Shown piece by piece: positions 43,909-53,641 of a stretch of 64,000 nt of DNA (position 1 is the stretch's first letter; the number at the start of each line of letters is the position of its first letter). The stretch is from an uncultured Ruminococcus sp. (GTDB lineage: Bacteria > Bacillota > Clostridia > Oscillospirales > Ruminococcaceae): assembly GCA_900541495.1 (NCBI GenBank), contig UQKC01000004.1, positions 1 through 64,000 on the forward strand, written 5' to 3'. Made by a program: the position numbers and the translations under genes. The notes beneath the pieces are model-generated. The model made no database searches and was not told the DNA's origin. It saw nothing but the letters and a program-made list of their open reading frames with translations.

Positions 43909-45987
43909 GTGAAAAAGTATCTTGATAACATTGTAACGGTATTTGTGATACTTGCCGTTTTCCTTATCATTATTCCGCTGCCGACATGGCTGCTGGATAT
44001 GCTTTTTGTTGTAAATATCGCATTGTCGCTTACGATACTGCTTATTACAATGTACATAAAAGAGCCGCTCGAATTCGCGATATTCCCGTCGCTGCTGCTC
44101 ATCACGACCATTTTCCGACTTGGTCTTAACATTTCTTCGACAAGACTTATCCTTGCCAATCAGGGCAACGCGGGACATATCGTTTCGGCGTTCGGCTCGT
44201 TCGTTATGAAAGGCAACCCCGTTATCGGATTTATCGTATTTATCCTTATAACGGTCGTTCAGATGCTCGTTGTAACGAAAGGTGCGGAGCGAGTTGCCGA
44301 AGTAACGGCAAGATTCACCCTCGATGCTATGCCGGGTAAGCAAATGGCTATCGATGCCGACCTTAATTCGGGCACGATAAATGAAACCGAAGCGAAGAAC
44401 CGCCGTGAAAAGATACAGCGTGAATCCGACTTCTTCGGCGCAATGGACGGTGCTTCAAAGTTCATCAAGGGCGATGCAACGTTCTCTATCGTTGCGGCAG
44501 TCGTAAACCTCCTCGGCGGCGCGGTAATGGGTCTTGTTTATGACGGAATGGCGTTCTCGGACGTTCTCACGACATACAGTATGGCTACCGTTGGTGACGG
44601 TCTTTGCTCGCAGGTGCCTTCACTCCTCATCTCAACGGCAATGGGTATGATTGTTACCCGTTCCGCTTCAAAGGAGAACCTTGCGGCCGATGTAAAGAAC
44701 CAGTTCGCGGCTCAGCCTATGGTTCTGATGATATCGGGCGCGATAATGCTCGTGCTGATGCTTATCCCGGGATTCCCGAAGATACAGCTCATCATTCTCG
44801 GCTCGGGACTGCTCGCACTTGGCTTCGTATTAAGACGAAACAACGCCCAGCTTGCTCTCGAACAGGGCGCAGAGCAGAAAGAAATGGCAGAAAACAAGGA
44901 AGCCCTCTCCGAAATGGAGTATTATAAAGACATCGACAACGTATATAAGCTCCTCGAAGTTGAGCCTATCGAAATGGAGTTCGGCTACAGCCTTATACCG
45001 CTTGCGGACGAGGCTTCGGGCGGAACGCTTATCGAACGTGTTGTTATATTCCGAAAGCAGTTCGCAATGGATATGGGTATGGTTTTCCCGTCCGTGCGAA
45101 TGAGGGACAACCAGCACATCAATCCTAACCAGTATGTCATAAAGATAAAGGGCGAGATCGTCGCTCAGGCGGAGGTGCTTGTAGACCACTACCTCGCACT
45201 CGACAGCGGCGGCGTTACGCACGAAGTCGACGGCATCGACACGATAGAGCCTGCTTTCAATATCCCTGCAAAGTGGATAAGCGAGCAGAACAAGCTCCGC
45301 GCCGAAGTCGCAGGCTACACGCTCATCGACCCGACTTCCGTTATCATCACGCACCTTTCCGAAGTTATCAAGGCTCACGCCTATGAGCTTCTTTCCCGTC
45401 AGGACGTCAAGACTATGCTTGACAAATTAAAGCAGACCAATCCTGCCGTTGTTGAGGATATCGTACCGAGCATCGTTTCGGCGGCTTATCTGCAAAAAGT
45501 GCTTTGTCTGCTTCTTAAAGAGGGCGTTCCGATACGCGACCTCCAGACTATACTTGAAACTATCGCCGATAATCAGCACACGATGAAAGATGTTGATATT
45601 ACGACAGAATATGTCCGTCAGGCTTTAAAGCGAACCATTACAAGACGCTTCGCGGACGGCGGACAGATACGCGTTCTTACTCTCGATACCGAAACGGAGA
45701 ACAAGATCATCGCCTCGGTAAAGAAATCCGATCAGGGCTCTTACCTTGCAATGGATCCGCAGACGATACAGCTTCTCATAGCTTCGCTCAACGAGCAGAT
45801 CGACAAGGTAAAGGATATTATCCCGATGCCTATCGTCCTCACTTCGCCGATAGTAAGAATCTACTTCAAAAAGCTTGTTGACCAGTTTATACCGAACATA
45901 ACAGTTCTTTCTTACAGCGAGATCGACAATTCTGTACAGATACAGGCAGTCGGCAACGTTGCAATTGCCGATACAGCCGGCGTGTGA
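43909..45987 (+). CDS. flhA: Flagellar export gate protein FlhA
   Basis: 692 residues from GTG 43909. Eight membrane helices (1-330) with the FHIPEP motif region TIFRLGLNISSTRLIL and VIGFIVFILITVVQMLVVTKG, then the large cytoplasmic ring domain that docks chaperones. flhF and flhG, which follow flhA in many Firmicutes, are missing; sigD comes next, 16 bases on. Confidence 0.96.
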   Translation: MKKYLDNIVTVFVILAVFLIIIPLPTWLLDMLFVVNIALSLTILLITMYIKEPLEFAIFPSLLLITTIFRLGLNISSTRLILANQGNAGHIVSAFGSFVMKGNPVIGFIVFILITVVQMLVVTKGAERVAEVTARFTLDAMPGKQMAIDADLNSGTINETEAKNRREKIQRESDFFGAMDGASKFIKGDATFSIVAAVVNLLGGAVMGLVYDGMAFSDVLTTYSMATVGDGLCSQVPSLLISTAMGMIVTRSASKENLAADVKNQFAAQPMVLMISGAIMLVLMLIPGFPKIQLIILGSGLLALGFVLRRNNAQLALEQGAEQKEMAENKEALSEMEYYKDIDNVYKLLEVEPIEMEFGYSLIPLADEASGGTLIERVVIFRKQFAMDMGMVFPSVRMRDNQHINPNQYVIKIKGEIVAQAEVLVDHYLALDSGGVTHEVDGIDTIEPAFNIPAKWISEQNKLRAEVAGYTLIDPTSVIITHLSEVIKAHAYELLSRQDVKTMLDKLKQTNPAVVEDIVPSIVSAAYLQKVLCLLLKEGVPIRDLQTILETIADNQHTMKDVDITTEYVRQALKRTITRRFADGGQIRVLTLDTETENKIIASVKKSDQGSYLAMDPQTIQLLIASLNEQIDKVKDIIPMPIVLTSPIVRIYFKKLVDQFIPNITVLSYSEIDNSVQIQAVGNVAIADTAGV

Positions 45988-46003
45988 AAGGAGTTGAGCA
46001 TTG

Positions 46004-46792
46004 ATGTCCGATAGATACGAAGCGGAAAAGCTTTCCTCGGAAGAAAAATCCGAACTTCTCCGCAGGTATAAAACAACGGGCGACAAGGCTCTGCGAAATC
46101 AGGTCGTACTTTCATATATGAACATAGTTCGCTATGCGGCTGTTTCCACAAGGAATATGTATGCGAAATTCGCCGACAGCGAGGATATCATAAACGAAGC
46201 CACTATCGCGCTTATGTCTGCGATAGACAACTTCAGCTTCGACAAAAACGTTAAGTTTGAAACCTACGCTTCTATCCGCGTGAGGGGCGCAGTCATCGAC
46301 TATATCAGACGGCAGGACATCGTTCCGCGAAACGTGCGGAAATTCGCCAAGGAGTACGATACAGCCTATTCCGAGCTTTACTCCGAGCTCAACCGTGAGC
46401 CTACCGATGAAGAAATGGCTGAACGCCTTGGACTTTCGCTTGCAAAGTTTGAAAGCTATTCGGCAAAGGCGGCTTCGGCTCAGACGCTCTCGTTCGAGGA
46501 GCTTGTCACTAATACAGGCTTCGATATGTCGGACGAGGTTTCCGATGACGGCGTGTGGTCGCCCGAAGCTTCCGTTCACCACGAAGAAAAGCTTCGCTAT
46601 CTTGCAAAGGCAATTTCCGGGCTTTCCGACAAGGAAAGGCTCGTTATAACGCTTTATTACTACGAAAAACTTAAATTTTCCGAGATCGGAGATGTCCTTG
46701 ACGTTTCCGAATCGAGGGTCTGCCAGATACATTCAAAGGCAGTTATGAAAATGAAACATTCATTGGCTGAATATATGGATAAACAATGCTGA
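46004..46792 (+). CDS. sigD: Flagellar RNA polymerase sigma factor (SigD/FliA)
   Basis: 262 residues. Region 2 contains NIVRYAAVSTRNMY and FETYASIRVRGAVIDYIRRQD; region 4 has FSEIGDVLDVSESRVCQIHSKA. It directs late flagellar and chemotaxis genes, normally held by anti-sigma FlgM (not in this window). ATG 46004 follows AAAGGAG; the adjacent TTG 46001 is the less likely start. Confidence 0.95.
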   Translation: MSDRYEAEKLSSEEKSELLRRYKTTGDKALRNQVVLSYMNIVRYAAVSTRNMYAKFADSEDIINEATIALMSAIDNFSFDKNVKFETYASIRVRGAVIDYIRRQDIVPRNVRKFAKEYDTAYSELYSELNREPTDEEMAERLGLSLAKFESYSAKAASAQTLSFEELVTNTGFDMSDEVSDDGVWSPEASVHHEEKLRYLAKAISGLSDKERLVITLYYYEKLKFSEIGDVLDVSESRVCQIHSKAVMKMKHSLAEYMDKQC

Positions 46793-46808
46793 GAAAGGAC
46801 TGATCTCT

Positions 46809-47561
46809 ATGCTCAGAGGCTACTATACCGCCGCAAACGGCATTATCAACGAGGAACGTATCCTTAATGTCATCACGAACAATATGGCTAACCTCAAAAC
46901 GGCAGGCTACAGAAATGAAACAGCTATTCCGACCACTTTTGCCGAACAGATGGTGCTCATAAACGGAAAATCAAGCCCCACGGGTACTATCCGATACAGA
47001 ACTTTGCAGGAAACCTACACAAACCTCGAGCAGGCTTCGTTTGAGGACACGGGTTCAAGGCTCGACTGCGCGCTTGTCGGCAATATCTACTATAATATCG
47101 AGAACCGCAAGACGGGGGAAACGCTCCTCACAAGAAACGGTCAGTTCTCGCTCGATGCTGAGGGCTATCTTTGCGTAGGTCCGTCGGGACGTATCCTTGA
47201 CGAGAACAGAAATCCCATTCAGCTCGGCACGGCGGATATCGATATCTCCCCGACGGGACTTATCACCACCGATGACGGACGCACATTCCAGCTTGGACTT
47301 ACATATCTTCCGCCCGATACCGCTATCGAGCGCATCGACGACAATACGTTCCGCCCGTATGGCAACTTCGATGTGAACAATATCCCCGCAGGCGAGGACT
47401 ACCGTGTTCGTCAGGGCAGCTATGAGCGCTCCAACGTTGATGTTGCAGAGGAGCTTATCAAGGCTATGGACTCGCAGAACGTTTTCACCGCTTGTTCGCA
47501 GGCTTTGAAGGTAATAAACAGCGTGAACCAGATAGCAGCCAACGATCTTTCCAAGATATAA
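46809..47561 (+). CDS. Flagellar rod protein FlgF/FlgG family, first copy
   Basis: 250 residues. N-terminal rod motif LRGYYTAANGIINEERILNV, NNMANLKTAGYRNE, C-terminal NVDVAEELIKAMDSQNVFTA. Probably the FlhO-type proximal/distal rod component. It lies directly after sigD and before a second paralogue. Confidence 0.88.
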   Translation: MLRGYYTAANGIINEERILNVITNNMANLKTAGYRNETAIPTTFAEQMVLINGKSSPTGTIRYRTLQETYTNLEQASFEDTGSRLDCALVGNIYYNIENRKTGETLLTRNGQFSLDAEGYLCVGPSGRILDENRNPIQLGTADIDISPTGLITTDDGRTFQLGLTYLPPDTAIERIDDNTFRPYGNFDVNNIPAGEDYRVRQGSYERSNVDVAEELIKAMDSQNVFTACSQALKVINSVNQIAANDLSKI

Positions 47562-47619
47562 AATTTGCTGAAAGCAATTCATAGAATTTTGTCACGAAAC
47601 CACCGAAAGGACAGAGATC

Positions 47620-48354
47620 ATGAGTAAAATCGGTTATCATACAGCCGCTTCGGGCGTTATAAGCTATCAGCTCGGAATGGATATCACAGCGAACAACCTC
47701 GCAAACGTAAACACCTACGGCTTCAAGGCTTCACGCCCCTCTTTCGCCGACCTTTTATATACAAAAAGAAACACGACCAACGAGGAAGTCCAGTTCGGTC
47801 ACGGCGTAAGAGTGGACAAGACCGACCTTATGTTTGAACAGTCGCAGGTAAGAGATACGGGCAGAGAGCTCGACTTCGCCGCACTCAACGAGGGCTTCTT
47901 CGCTGTTGAAGAGGGCATTACGGGCGAGGTAAAATACACCAAGGACGGCGCTTTCTACCTTTCCAACAACAATGACGGCACATATTCGCTCGTCGATTCA
48001 AAGGGCGGCTTTGTCCTTGACTATGACGGCAACCGCATCACAGTTCCGTTCATCGACGGCACTACGGATATCGACACAGTTACATTGACAAATATGATCG
48101 GCACATATACCTTTGAGAACCCTTACGGTCTTGACCAGATAGGAAACAACTATTTCGAGGCGAACCGGTCGAGCGGCGCTGCCGTTGCGAACACGGACGT
48201 TGTAAAGAAGAACGGCTACCTCGAAGCTTCTTCAACGAACATCGCAAACGAAATGTCAAAGGTCATCGAGTATCAGCGGGCATTCCAGCTCAATACAACT
48301 ATGGTAAAGACGCACAATCAGCTTGAGGATATCATAAACAACCTCAGAAATTAA
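47620..48354 (+). CDS. Flagellar distal rod protein FlgG family, second copy
   Basis: 244 residues. N-terminal MSKIGYHTAASGVISYQLGM and NNLANVNTYGFKASR; C-terminal ASSTNIANEMSKVIEYQRAF. Paralogue of the preceding gene, comparable to the FlhO/FlhP pair of Bacillus. Confidence 0.88.
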   Translation: MSKIGYHTAASGVISYQLGMDITANNLANVNTYGFKASRPSFADLLYTKRNTTNEEVQFGHGVRVDKTDLMFEQSQVRDTGRELDFAALNEGFFAVEEGITGEVKYTKDGAFYLSNNNDGTYSLVDSKGGFVLDYDGNRITVPFIDGTTDIDTVTLTNMIGTYTFENPYGLDQIGNNYFEANRSSGAAVANTDVVKKNGYLEASSTNIANEMSKVIEYQRAFQLNTTMVKTHNQLEDIINNLRN

Positions 48355-48381
48355 TTGTTCCCACGAAAGGATTTGTAAATA

Positions 48382-49005
48382 ATGGCGATCACTAACATAG
48401 AAGAGCTTCAGGGTATGCACCTTGACGTTCTCAAGGAAATAGGAAATATAGGCTCGGGAAATGCCGCAAGTGCACTTTCAACAATGCTCAACTGCCCGAT
48501 AGATATAAGCGTCCCCGATGTAAAGCTGCTCAACTTTGACGATGCGGTGAACTTCCTCGGCGGCCCTGAAAATGTAGCTATCGGTATGCTCGTAAACATC
48601 ACGGGCGATATCACAGGAATGATGCTCTATATTATCCAGCACTCCTGCGCAAGCAGTATGACGCAGGCAGTTTTCGGCACTCCGATAGAGGATATCACCA
48701 ATATGAACGAAATGGAGGTTTCCTTTATCAGCGAGATAGGAAACATTATGTCTGCCTCGTACATAAACGCAATAGCTTCGCTCACGAATATGATGATAGA
48801 TATTTCCGTCCCGAATATGACCGTCGATATGGCAGGCGCGATACTCAGCGTCCCTGCGGTAAGCTTTGCACAGGTCGGCGATAAAGTTCTTCTTATCGAC
48901 GACAGCTTTATCATCGAGGGCAACGAAGTCAAGAGCAATATGATACTTGTGCCCGAGATGAATTCGCTCGAATATCTGTTCAATAAACTGGGAGTAGGTA
49001 TCTGA
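48382..49005 (+). CDS. cheC: CheY-P phosphatase CheC
   Basis: 207 residues. Both active-site helices are intact: LKEIGNIGSGNAASAL and ISEIGNIMSASYINAI (each EIGN). CheC removes phosphate from CheY-P and binds CheD. AAAGGA precedes ATG 48382. Confidence 0.94.
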   Translation: MAITNIEELQGMHLDVLKEIGNIGSGNAASALSTMLNCPIDISVPDVKLLNFDDAVNFLGGPENVAIGMLVNITGDITGMMLYIIQHSCASSMTQAVFGTPIEDITNMNEMEVSFISEIGNIMSASYINAIASLTNMMIDISVPNMTVDMAGAILSVPAVSFAQVGDKVLLIDDSFIIEGNEVKSNMILVPEMNSLEYLFNKLGVGI

Positions 49006-49006
49006 T

Positions 49007-49501
49007 ATGGGAACAACAATAACAGTTGGCATCGCTGATCTCAAAGTCGGCAAAGGGGACGATGTTCTCGTTACTTATGCGCTCGGCTCGTGCGTCGGAA
49101 TATGCCTTTATGACGCGGAGAAGAAGATCGCAGGACTTGCCCATATAATGCTCCCATTGAGTAAAGACGCAGCCGCAGCGAGCAAGGCGACACCCGAAAA
49201 CCGCCGCCGCTACGCCGATACGGGCATAACCGAACTCATTCAGGAAATGTCGTTCGCAGGTGCTTCCACGAAAAATCTCACCGCCAAGATCGCAGGCGGC
49301 GCGCAGATGTTCTCGTCCAACTCAGCCGTTTTCAATATCGGCGAGCGAAATGTCGAAGCCGTAAAGAAAATGCTTGCCGCATACCGCATAAAAATAATCG
49401 CGGAGGAAACAGGTCTTAACTACGGCAGAACGGTATTTTTTCATGCCGATACGGGAATAATGGAAGTCAGAGCCGCAACAAGAGAAACAAAAATGGTATA
49501 A
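49007..49501 (+). CDS. cheD: Chemoreceptor glutamine deamidase CheD
   Basis: 164 residues. Catalytic cysteine in YALGSCVGICLYD and histidine in GLAHIMLPL; later motif IAGGAQMF. It deamidates chemoreceptors and is tuned by CheC; the gene starts 1 base after the cheC stop. Confidence 0.95.
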   Translation: MGTTITVGIADLKVGKGDDVLVTYALGSCVGICLYDAEKKIAGLAHIMLPLSKDAAAASKATPENRRRYADTGITELIQEMSFAGASTKNLTAKIAGGAQMFSSNSAVFNIGERNVEAVKKMLAAYRIKIIAEETGLNYGRTVFFHADTGIMEVRAATRETKMV

Positions 49502-49516
49502 GAGAGGGTCTGTAAA

Positions 49517-50350
49517 ATGAGCAAAGCTTATGAAAGACTTCAGAAATGTTATGAATGTTTTAAAGCGAAGATAAACTTCGTCCCCGATATAGCGCTGATA
49601 CTTGGCTCGGGTCTTGGCGACTATGCCGATACAATAAAGCAGGAAGCCGCTCTCGAATATAAGGATATCGAGGGTTTCCCCGTTTCAACCGTCGCAGGAC
49701 ATAAGGGAAGATTCGTCTTTGGCTATGTTGGCGATGTAAAAGTTGTTGTAATGCAGGGAAGAGTCCACTATTACGAGGGATATTCAATGGAAGATGTAGT
49801 TCTTCCTGTTCGCCTTATGAAGCTTATGGGCGCAAAGGTGCTGTTCCTCACGAACGCTTCGGGCGGCGTGAACTTCGACTATAGCGCAGGCGACTTTATG
49901 CTTATCTCCGACCAGATATGTATGGCACCGTCACCGCTCATCGGTGAAAACCTCGACGAACTCGGTCCGAGATTCCCCGATATGAGCAATATCTACGACC
50001 GCGAACTTCGCAAAACGGTAAGAGATACAGCCGCTTCGCTCGGAATAAAGCTTCAAGAGGGCGTTTATATCCAGCTCACAGGTCCTAACTACGAATCACC
50101 TGCGGAAATAAGAATGGTGAGAACGCTCGGTGCAGATGCAGTCGGAATGTCTACCGCCTGCGAAGCTATAGCAGCAAACCACTGCGGATTGAAAACAGTC
50201 GGTATCTCCTGCGTTTCCAACCTCGCCTGCGGAATGACCGATAAACCGCTCTCCCACGCGGAAGTTCAGGAAACCGCCGATAAAGCAGCACCGCTTTTCC
50301 GTCAGCTTGTTACGGAATCAATAAAAAATATTGCAGCATCACTTTCTTGA
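49517..50350 (+). CDS. punA: Purine nucleoside phosphorylase
   Basis: 277 residues, trimeric PNP type. Splits purine nucleosides with phosphate to the base and ribose 1-phosphate. Motifs: ALILGSGLGDYAD (phosphate loop), GRVHYYEGY, LTNASGGVN, QLTGPNYESPAEIRM and VGMSTACEAIAANHCGL. It lies 15 bases downstream of cheD and may be expressed by read-through from the flagellar cluster. Confidence 0.95.
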   Translation: MSKAYERLQKCYECFKAKINFVPDIALILGSGLGDYADTIKQEAALEYKDIEGFPVSTVAGHKGRFVFGYVGDVKVVVMQGRVHYYEGYSMEDVVLPVRLMKLMGAKVLFLTNASGGVNFDYSAGDFMLISDQICMAPSPLIGENLDELGPRFPDMSNIYDRELRKTVRDTAASLGIKLQEGVYIQLTGPNYESPAEIRMVRTLGADAVGMSTACEAIAANHCGLKTVGISCVSNLACGMTDKPLSHAEVQETADKAAPLFRQLVTESIKNIAASLS

Positions 50351-50366
50351 TAGGAGATGTATTAAA

Positions 50367-50681
50367 ATGTACGATGAGATCACAAATTTATTAAAATCGA
50401 CAAGGGATACAGTCCTTTCGCTTTCAATAGTCCTTGCTGTCTATGGCATCGTTGAAAGACTTTTTATGCCGAAGCAGACAAAGATAATCGTCGATGACGG
50501 CGTTCCTGCGGAGCTTACCGTCCTCGGAAAGAAAGGCAACCCGAAGGCTGTCTATGTCAGCAGCAAAAAGAACCATATCAATTTCAGAGGTGCCGCAGTC
50601 CTTTCAACTATCGCATTGCTGCTCACAAAGTTTATAAACAAGTATGAAGAAGACCATAAGATTACCGTCAAGGAAGATTAA
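50367..50681 (+). CDS. Small membrane protein of unknown function
   Basis: 104 residues from ATG 50367 (AGGAG upstream). One hydrophobic segment near residue 17-30 (VLSLSIVLAVYGIVERLF) and another near the end (AAVLSTIALLLTKFI). The short beta-like middle has ELTVLGKKGNPKAVYV. No family recognised. A strong terminator follows. Confidence 0.65.
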   Translation: MYDEITNLLKSTRDTVLSLSIVLAVYGIVERLFMPKQTKIIVDDGVPAELTVLGKKGNPKAVYVSSKKNHINFRGAAVLSTIALLLTKFINKYEEDHKITVKED

Positions 50682-50690
50682 ATAATGAAA

Positions 50691-50735
50691 AAAATACCGT
50701 CTGTTTACGAAAAAAGTAAACAGACGGTATTTTTA
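50691..50735 (+). terminator. Terminator of the punA unit
   Basis: AAAATACCGTCTGTTTAC (50691-50708) pairs perfectly with GTAAACAGACGGTATTTT (50716-50733), followed by further T. It is the likely end of the transcription unit that includes the chemotaxis genes, and can act in both directions. Confidence 0.88.
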
Positions 50736-50741
50736 TACTAA

Positions 50742-50902
50742 GAACATGTCTTCATAAGCATATGCACACGTCTTTTCGGCAAATTTTGCTGCATACTGCG
50801 TTAAAAATCCTTGCCGTGCGGCAGCACGCCTGCGGATTTTTGCCTTGTCTGCAACAAAATTATGCTCGAAAATCCGCATACATTTCTTATGAAGACAGGT
50901 TC
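50742..50902. mobile_element. 161-bp MITE-like element, copy 2 (inverted)
   Basis: The reverse complement matches copy 1 (19248-19408) at all but a handful of positions. Ends GAACATGTCTTCATAAGC and CTTATGAAGACAGGTTC; target duplication TAA at 50739-50741 and 50903-50905, the complement of the TTA at copy 1. It contains no gene. It lies 6 bases from the fliB stop codon. Confidence 0.9.
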
Positions 50903-50908
50903 TAAATT

Positions 50909-51907
50909 TTACAGTAAGTTATATGCCCTCTGCATATTTATCTCCGAATACTCAACACCTTTGGAGAAAAGCTTTGCGCCGTTTATCTTGTCGAGGAGTG
51001 TAAGAGCGCTGCTCTCATAAAAATAAGCGCCCCAAAACATCTTCACAGCCGAAACAGCAAAATACGCAAAGTAAGCCTTTGAAACGATATCTCCGTCCGA
51101 GAGAGCCTCGGGAAAATGTCGGAAAATAAAGTATTCCGCAAGCCGCCGCATTTCATTTTCTGCTGAAAGGTCGGTTCTGTACCTGCCGCTTTCAAGCTTT
51201 TTCAGCATTTCGTCCCATTCGGGGGAGATGCTTTCCATTGCTTTAAGTACGGTGATAACTTCTTCGTCGGAAACCTCTTCTACGGCGAATAAATATCCCG
51301 AAAAATGTTCATACAAGTCGGAAATTCCCGAAAAATCACTCTCCGCAAGCATATCCTGCGCATCTACCGCAAGCGCACAGCATTTTCTCAGTGCAATCAA
51401 AGGCTCGTCACGCACGCAAAGCTCAAAAAGCATTTCGCGTATCTGCAAAATGGCTTTTTCAAGCGTATCATCGGGAAAATCTGCTTCGGGGACGATGTGT
51501 AGAGGCTTTTTCTCAGTCAAAATCATCTCAGCAGCGGCTTCACAGCAAAGCCCGATGCCAATTTCCGTTCTGTCCGAAAGAAAGCTTCGGAAACGCGGGT
51601 GGTCGGTACAGATACCACAGAGTGAATCTTCACCGAGGTTGATATAAAGATCACAGAGGTTCGAGCTGTTCAGAAAAGGGCAGCGCTCATCTTCCGCAAG
51701 GATAAAATGTGCGCCGTCCCCGTCAGTTGTAATGTTTTCGCTGAGCCTTTTTCCGATATTTCCGCCGACAGAGCGGTATCTTTCGAGCGAATCTTCATCA
51801 ATGCATATTTCCCAGCCGCGGCAGCAGGTATCGCTGCATTTATCGGCAATGCATTTGAAGCGAGGGTAATAATCGGGGTAACAAAGCCCGTTTTCATCGT
51901 TCTGCAT
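50909..51907 (-). CDS. fliB: Flagellin lysine N-methylase FliB
   Basis: 332 residues. The N-terminal cysteine motif is RFKCIADKCSDTCCRGWEIC, and a second cluster contains CPFLN, CDLY, LCGIC and DHPRF, as in FliB proteins that methylate lysines of flagellin in a reaction thought to use an iron-sulfur centre. Flagellin (hag/fliC) is not in the window. Last gene of a three-gene operon starting at 53625; it starts 3 bases after DUF4321. Confidence 0.9.
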   Translation of the reverse strand: MQNDENGLCYPDYYPRFKCIADKCSDTCCRGWEICIDEDSLERYRSVGGNIGKRLSENITTDGDGAHFILAEDERCPFLNSSNLCDLYINLGEDSLCGICTDHPRFRSFLSDRTEIGIGLCCEAAAEMILTEKKPLHIVPEADFPDDTLEKAILQIREMLFELCVRDEPLIALRKCCALAVDAQDMLAESDFSGISDLYEHFSGYLFAVEEVSDEEVITVLKAMESISPEWDEMLKKLESGRYRTDLSAENEMRRLAEYFIFRHFPEALSDGDIVSKAYFAYFAVSAVKMFWGAYFYESSALTLLDKINGAKLFSKGVEYSEINMQRAYNLL

Positions 51908-51910
51908 AGC

Positions 51911-52186
51911 TTAAAGTCCCTTGCAGGTCTTGCTGTAAAGCACGAACGAGAGGATAACGCAGATTATCTGCGCGGCGTTGACGGAAAGCGTGAATCCGAA
52001 CGCAAGCTTGAAAACGATGAGGTCGAGCACCAACGGGCTGTTCGTGTCCAGTCCGACCGAAAGTGTATAGGAGAGCCACGAAAGGTAGGGGACACCCTCG
52101 CATATATTTCCGAGTATCGTTCCGAGCAGAATTCCTGCGAGAAGAAAAAAGAGGAATGCGATAGTTCGTTTTAAACCGCTGCTCAT
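51911..52186 (-). CDS. DUF4321 small membrane protein
   Basis: 91 residues. Two hydrophobic helices (FLFFLLAGILLGTILGNI and the C-terminal AAQIICVILSFVLYS) and the family phrase LDLIVFKLAFGFTLSVNAAQ. Function unknown. The start codon overlaps the stop of the upstream gene by 4 bases. Confidence 0.85.
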   Translation of the reverse strand: MSSGLKRTIAFLFFLLAGILLGTILGNICEGVPYLSWLSYTLSVGLDTNSPLVLDLIVFKLAFGFTLSVNAAQIICVILSFVLYSKTCKGL

Positions 52187-53625
52187 ACATTTTCTCCTTT
52201 ACCGGTAATTTTTCTGAAAGCAAATCCGCAGAGCATCCAGAATATAGGTGCGCAGAGAATAGAGCTGAAGCTGAAAAAGCTTTGGATAATGTAAGCTGCG
52301 ATAGCAATAAACAACGCAGTGTCCTGCCATTCGCCGCCCTTTATCGATGCTTTGAACTTGCCGAATGAGCTTTTGAGTGAAGCTGCAAGGAAAACAACAA
52401 ATGCTGCAGCGGCAGGTATTCCGCGTGTTGCTGCGGTGTAAACTATTTCGTTGTAGCTTCGGTCGATAGAGCAGAGTGCAAGCGTTTCATCAGCTATCTG
52501 ATATTTTGCAATAAGGTCAGGGCCTATACCGAGGATTGGGTGTTCCTTTATAAAGTGCAGGCTTTTTTCAAGTCCAATGCCGTAAAGTGACTGTTCATTC
52601 ACATAAGAATAAGCGGTCACGATAAAAAGACGGAAAAACGCATCATAGTATGCAATAGCCTTGTCACGGATATAAATGCCCTGGAATATCCATATCAGTG
52701 CGAAGATAACAGCCATTCCGACAGCCGCAGCAGCATATCTGTAAACGGAAGTCCTGAGCAGTCCATTCTCAAATTTTGCAGGCTTTGAAGCGAAAATTAT
52801 TATCGATACGATTATAAAAACAACAGTCATTCCTATGATAGGAACGATAGATGATGTAAAGAATCCGACGAGCCAGAAAAGCATTGAAGCTATGCCGTAG
52901 ATCCTTGCACGGAGAATATTTTTTTCGTAAACTGCGCCCGTGAGTGCAATTGCAAAAACTATCGTGAGGAACGTTCCGAAAACGATAGGGTTCTCCGAAA
53001 GTCCCTGCGAAAGCATCACATCTTTGAGTGCAAGCGTTGGAAGGTCGGCAAAGTTCGGCATAAAGCGAAGCTTCGGGATATGCTGAAAAATTGCAAAAAG
53101 TGATTGAACAACGCCTGCCGCGATGATAATGTCAGTGATAACGCGAATCGTCTTTTCACGGGTAACGCAGGCCGCAAGGCAGAAGATGCCGAAGTAGCCG
53201 AGCAGCGAGAGCAGACCCTCATATCGTCCTATCTCACCTGCGAGGGCAGTGTTGACGATCTCGCTCTGGTCGCCTGCACGGAGGACAACGCCGTAATACG
53301 AAGCGAACGCCCAAACCGCCATAAAAACTATGAGCCACAGTATCCTGTCTTTTTTGAACGAAAGGCTGCCCTTTATCATTGCGATAAGGAAGAAAAGTAC
53401 GCAGGAAAATCCCGTGAAGTACAGTCCTGCGCTCATAAATGCAGGTGAAGCACTCACGCCGTAAACGAGGAATCCCGTTATCTGCGGCACGATGACGCAG
53501 GCTGCGAGCAGAGCCGCTATCCAGTTCTGGAGCGTTTCCTGCTTCATATTTAGGATAAAGTTCGATTTGCTGGTTGTACCGAATATGGTTTTCGGCTGTT
53601 TTTTCGTCTGATTTGGTGTGTCCAT
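52183..53625 (-). CDS. O-antigen ligase/polymerase-like membrane protein
   Basis: 480 residues, about twelve membrane segments. The Wzy_C-type loop appears as GIGLEKSLHFIKEHPILGIGP. Relatives polymerise or ligate polysaccharides at the outer face of the membrane. Its operon with DUF4321 and FliB suggests a surface or flagellar modification role, but neighbours do not include glycosyltransferases. GGAG precedes ATG 53625. Confidence 0.82.
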   Translation of the reverse strand: MDTPNQTKKQPKTIFGTTSKSNFILNMKQETLQNWIAALLAACVIVPQITGFLVYGVSASPAFMSAGLYFTGFSCVLFFLIAMIKGSLSFKKDRILWLIVFMAVWAFASYYGVVLRAGDQSEIVNTALAGEIGRYEGLLSLLGYFGIFCLAACVTREKTIRVITDIIIAAGVVQSLFAIFQHIPKLRFMPNFADLPTLALKDVMLSQGLSENPIVFGTFLTIVFAIALTGAVYEKNILRARIYGIASMLFWLVGFFTSSIVPIIGMTVVFIIVSIIIFASKPAKFENGLLRTSVYRYAAAAVGMAVIFALIWIFQGIYIRDKAIAYYDAFFRLFIVTAYSYVNEQSLYGIGLEKSLHFIKEHPILGIGPDLIAKYQIADETLALCSIDRSYNEIVYTAATRGIPAAAAFVVFLAASLKSSFGKFKASIKGGEWQDTALFIAIAAYIIQSFFSFSSILCAPIFWMLCGFAFRKITGKGENV

Positions 53626-53641
53626 AAATAAAACTCCATTT

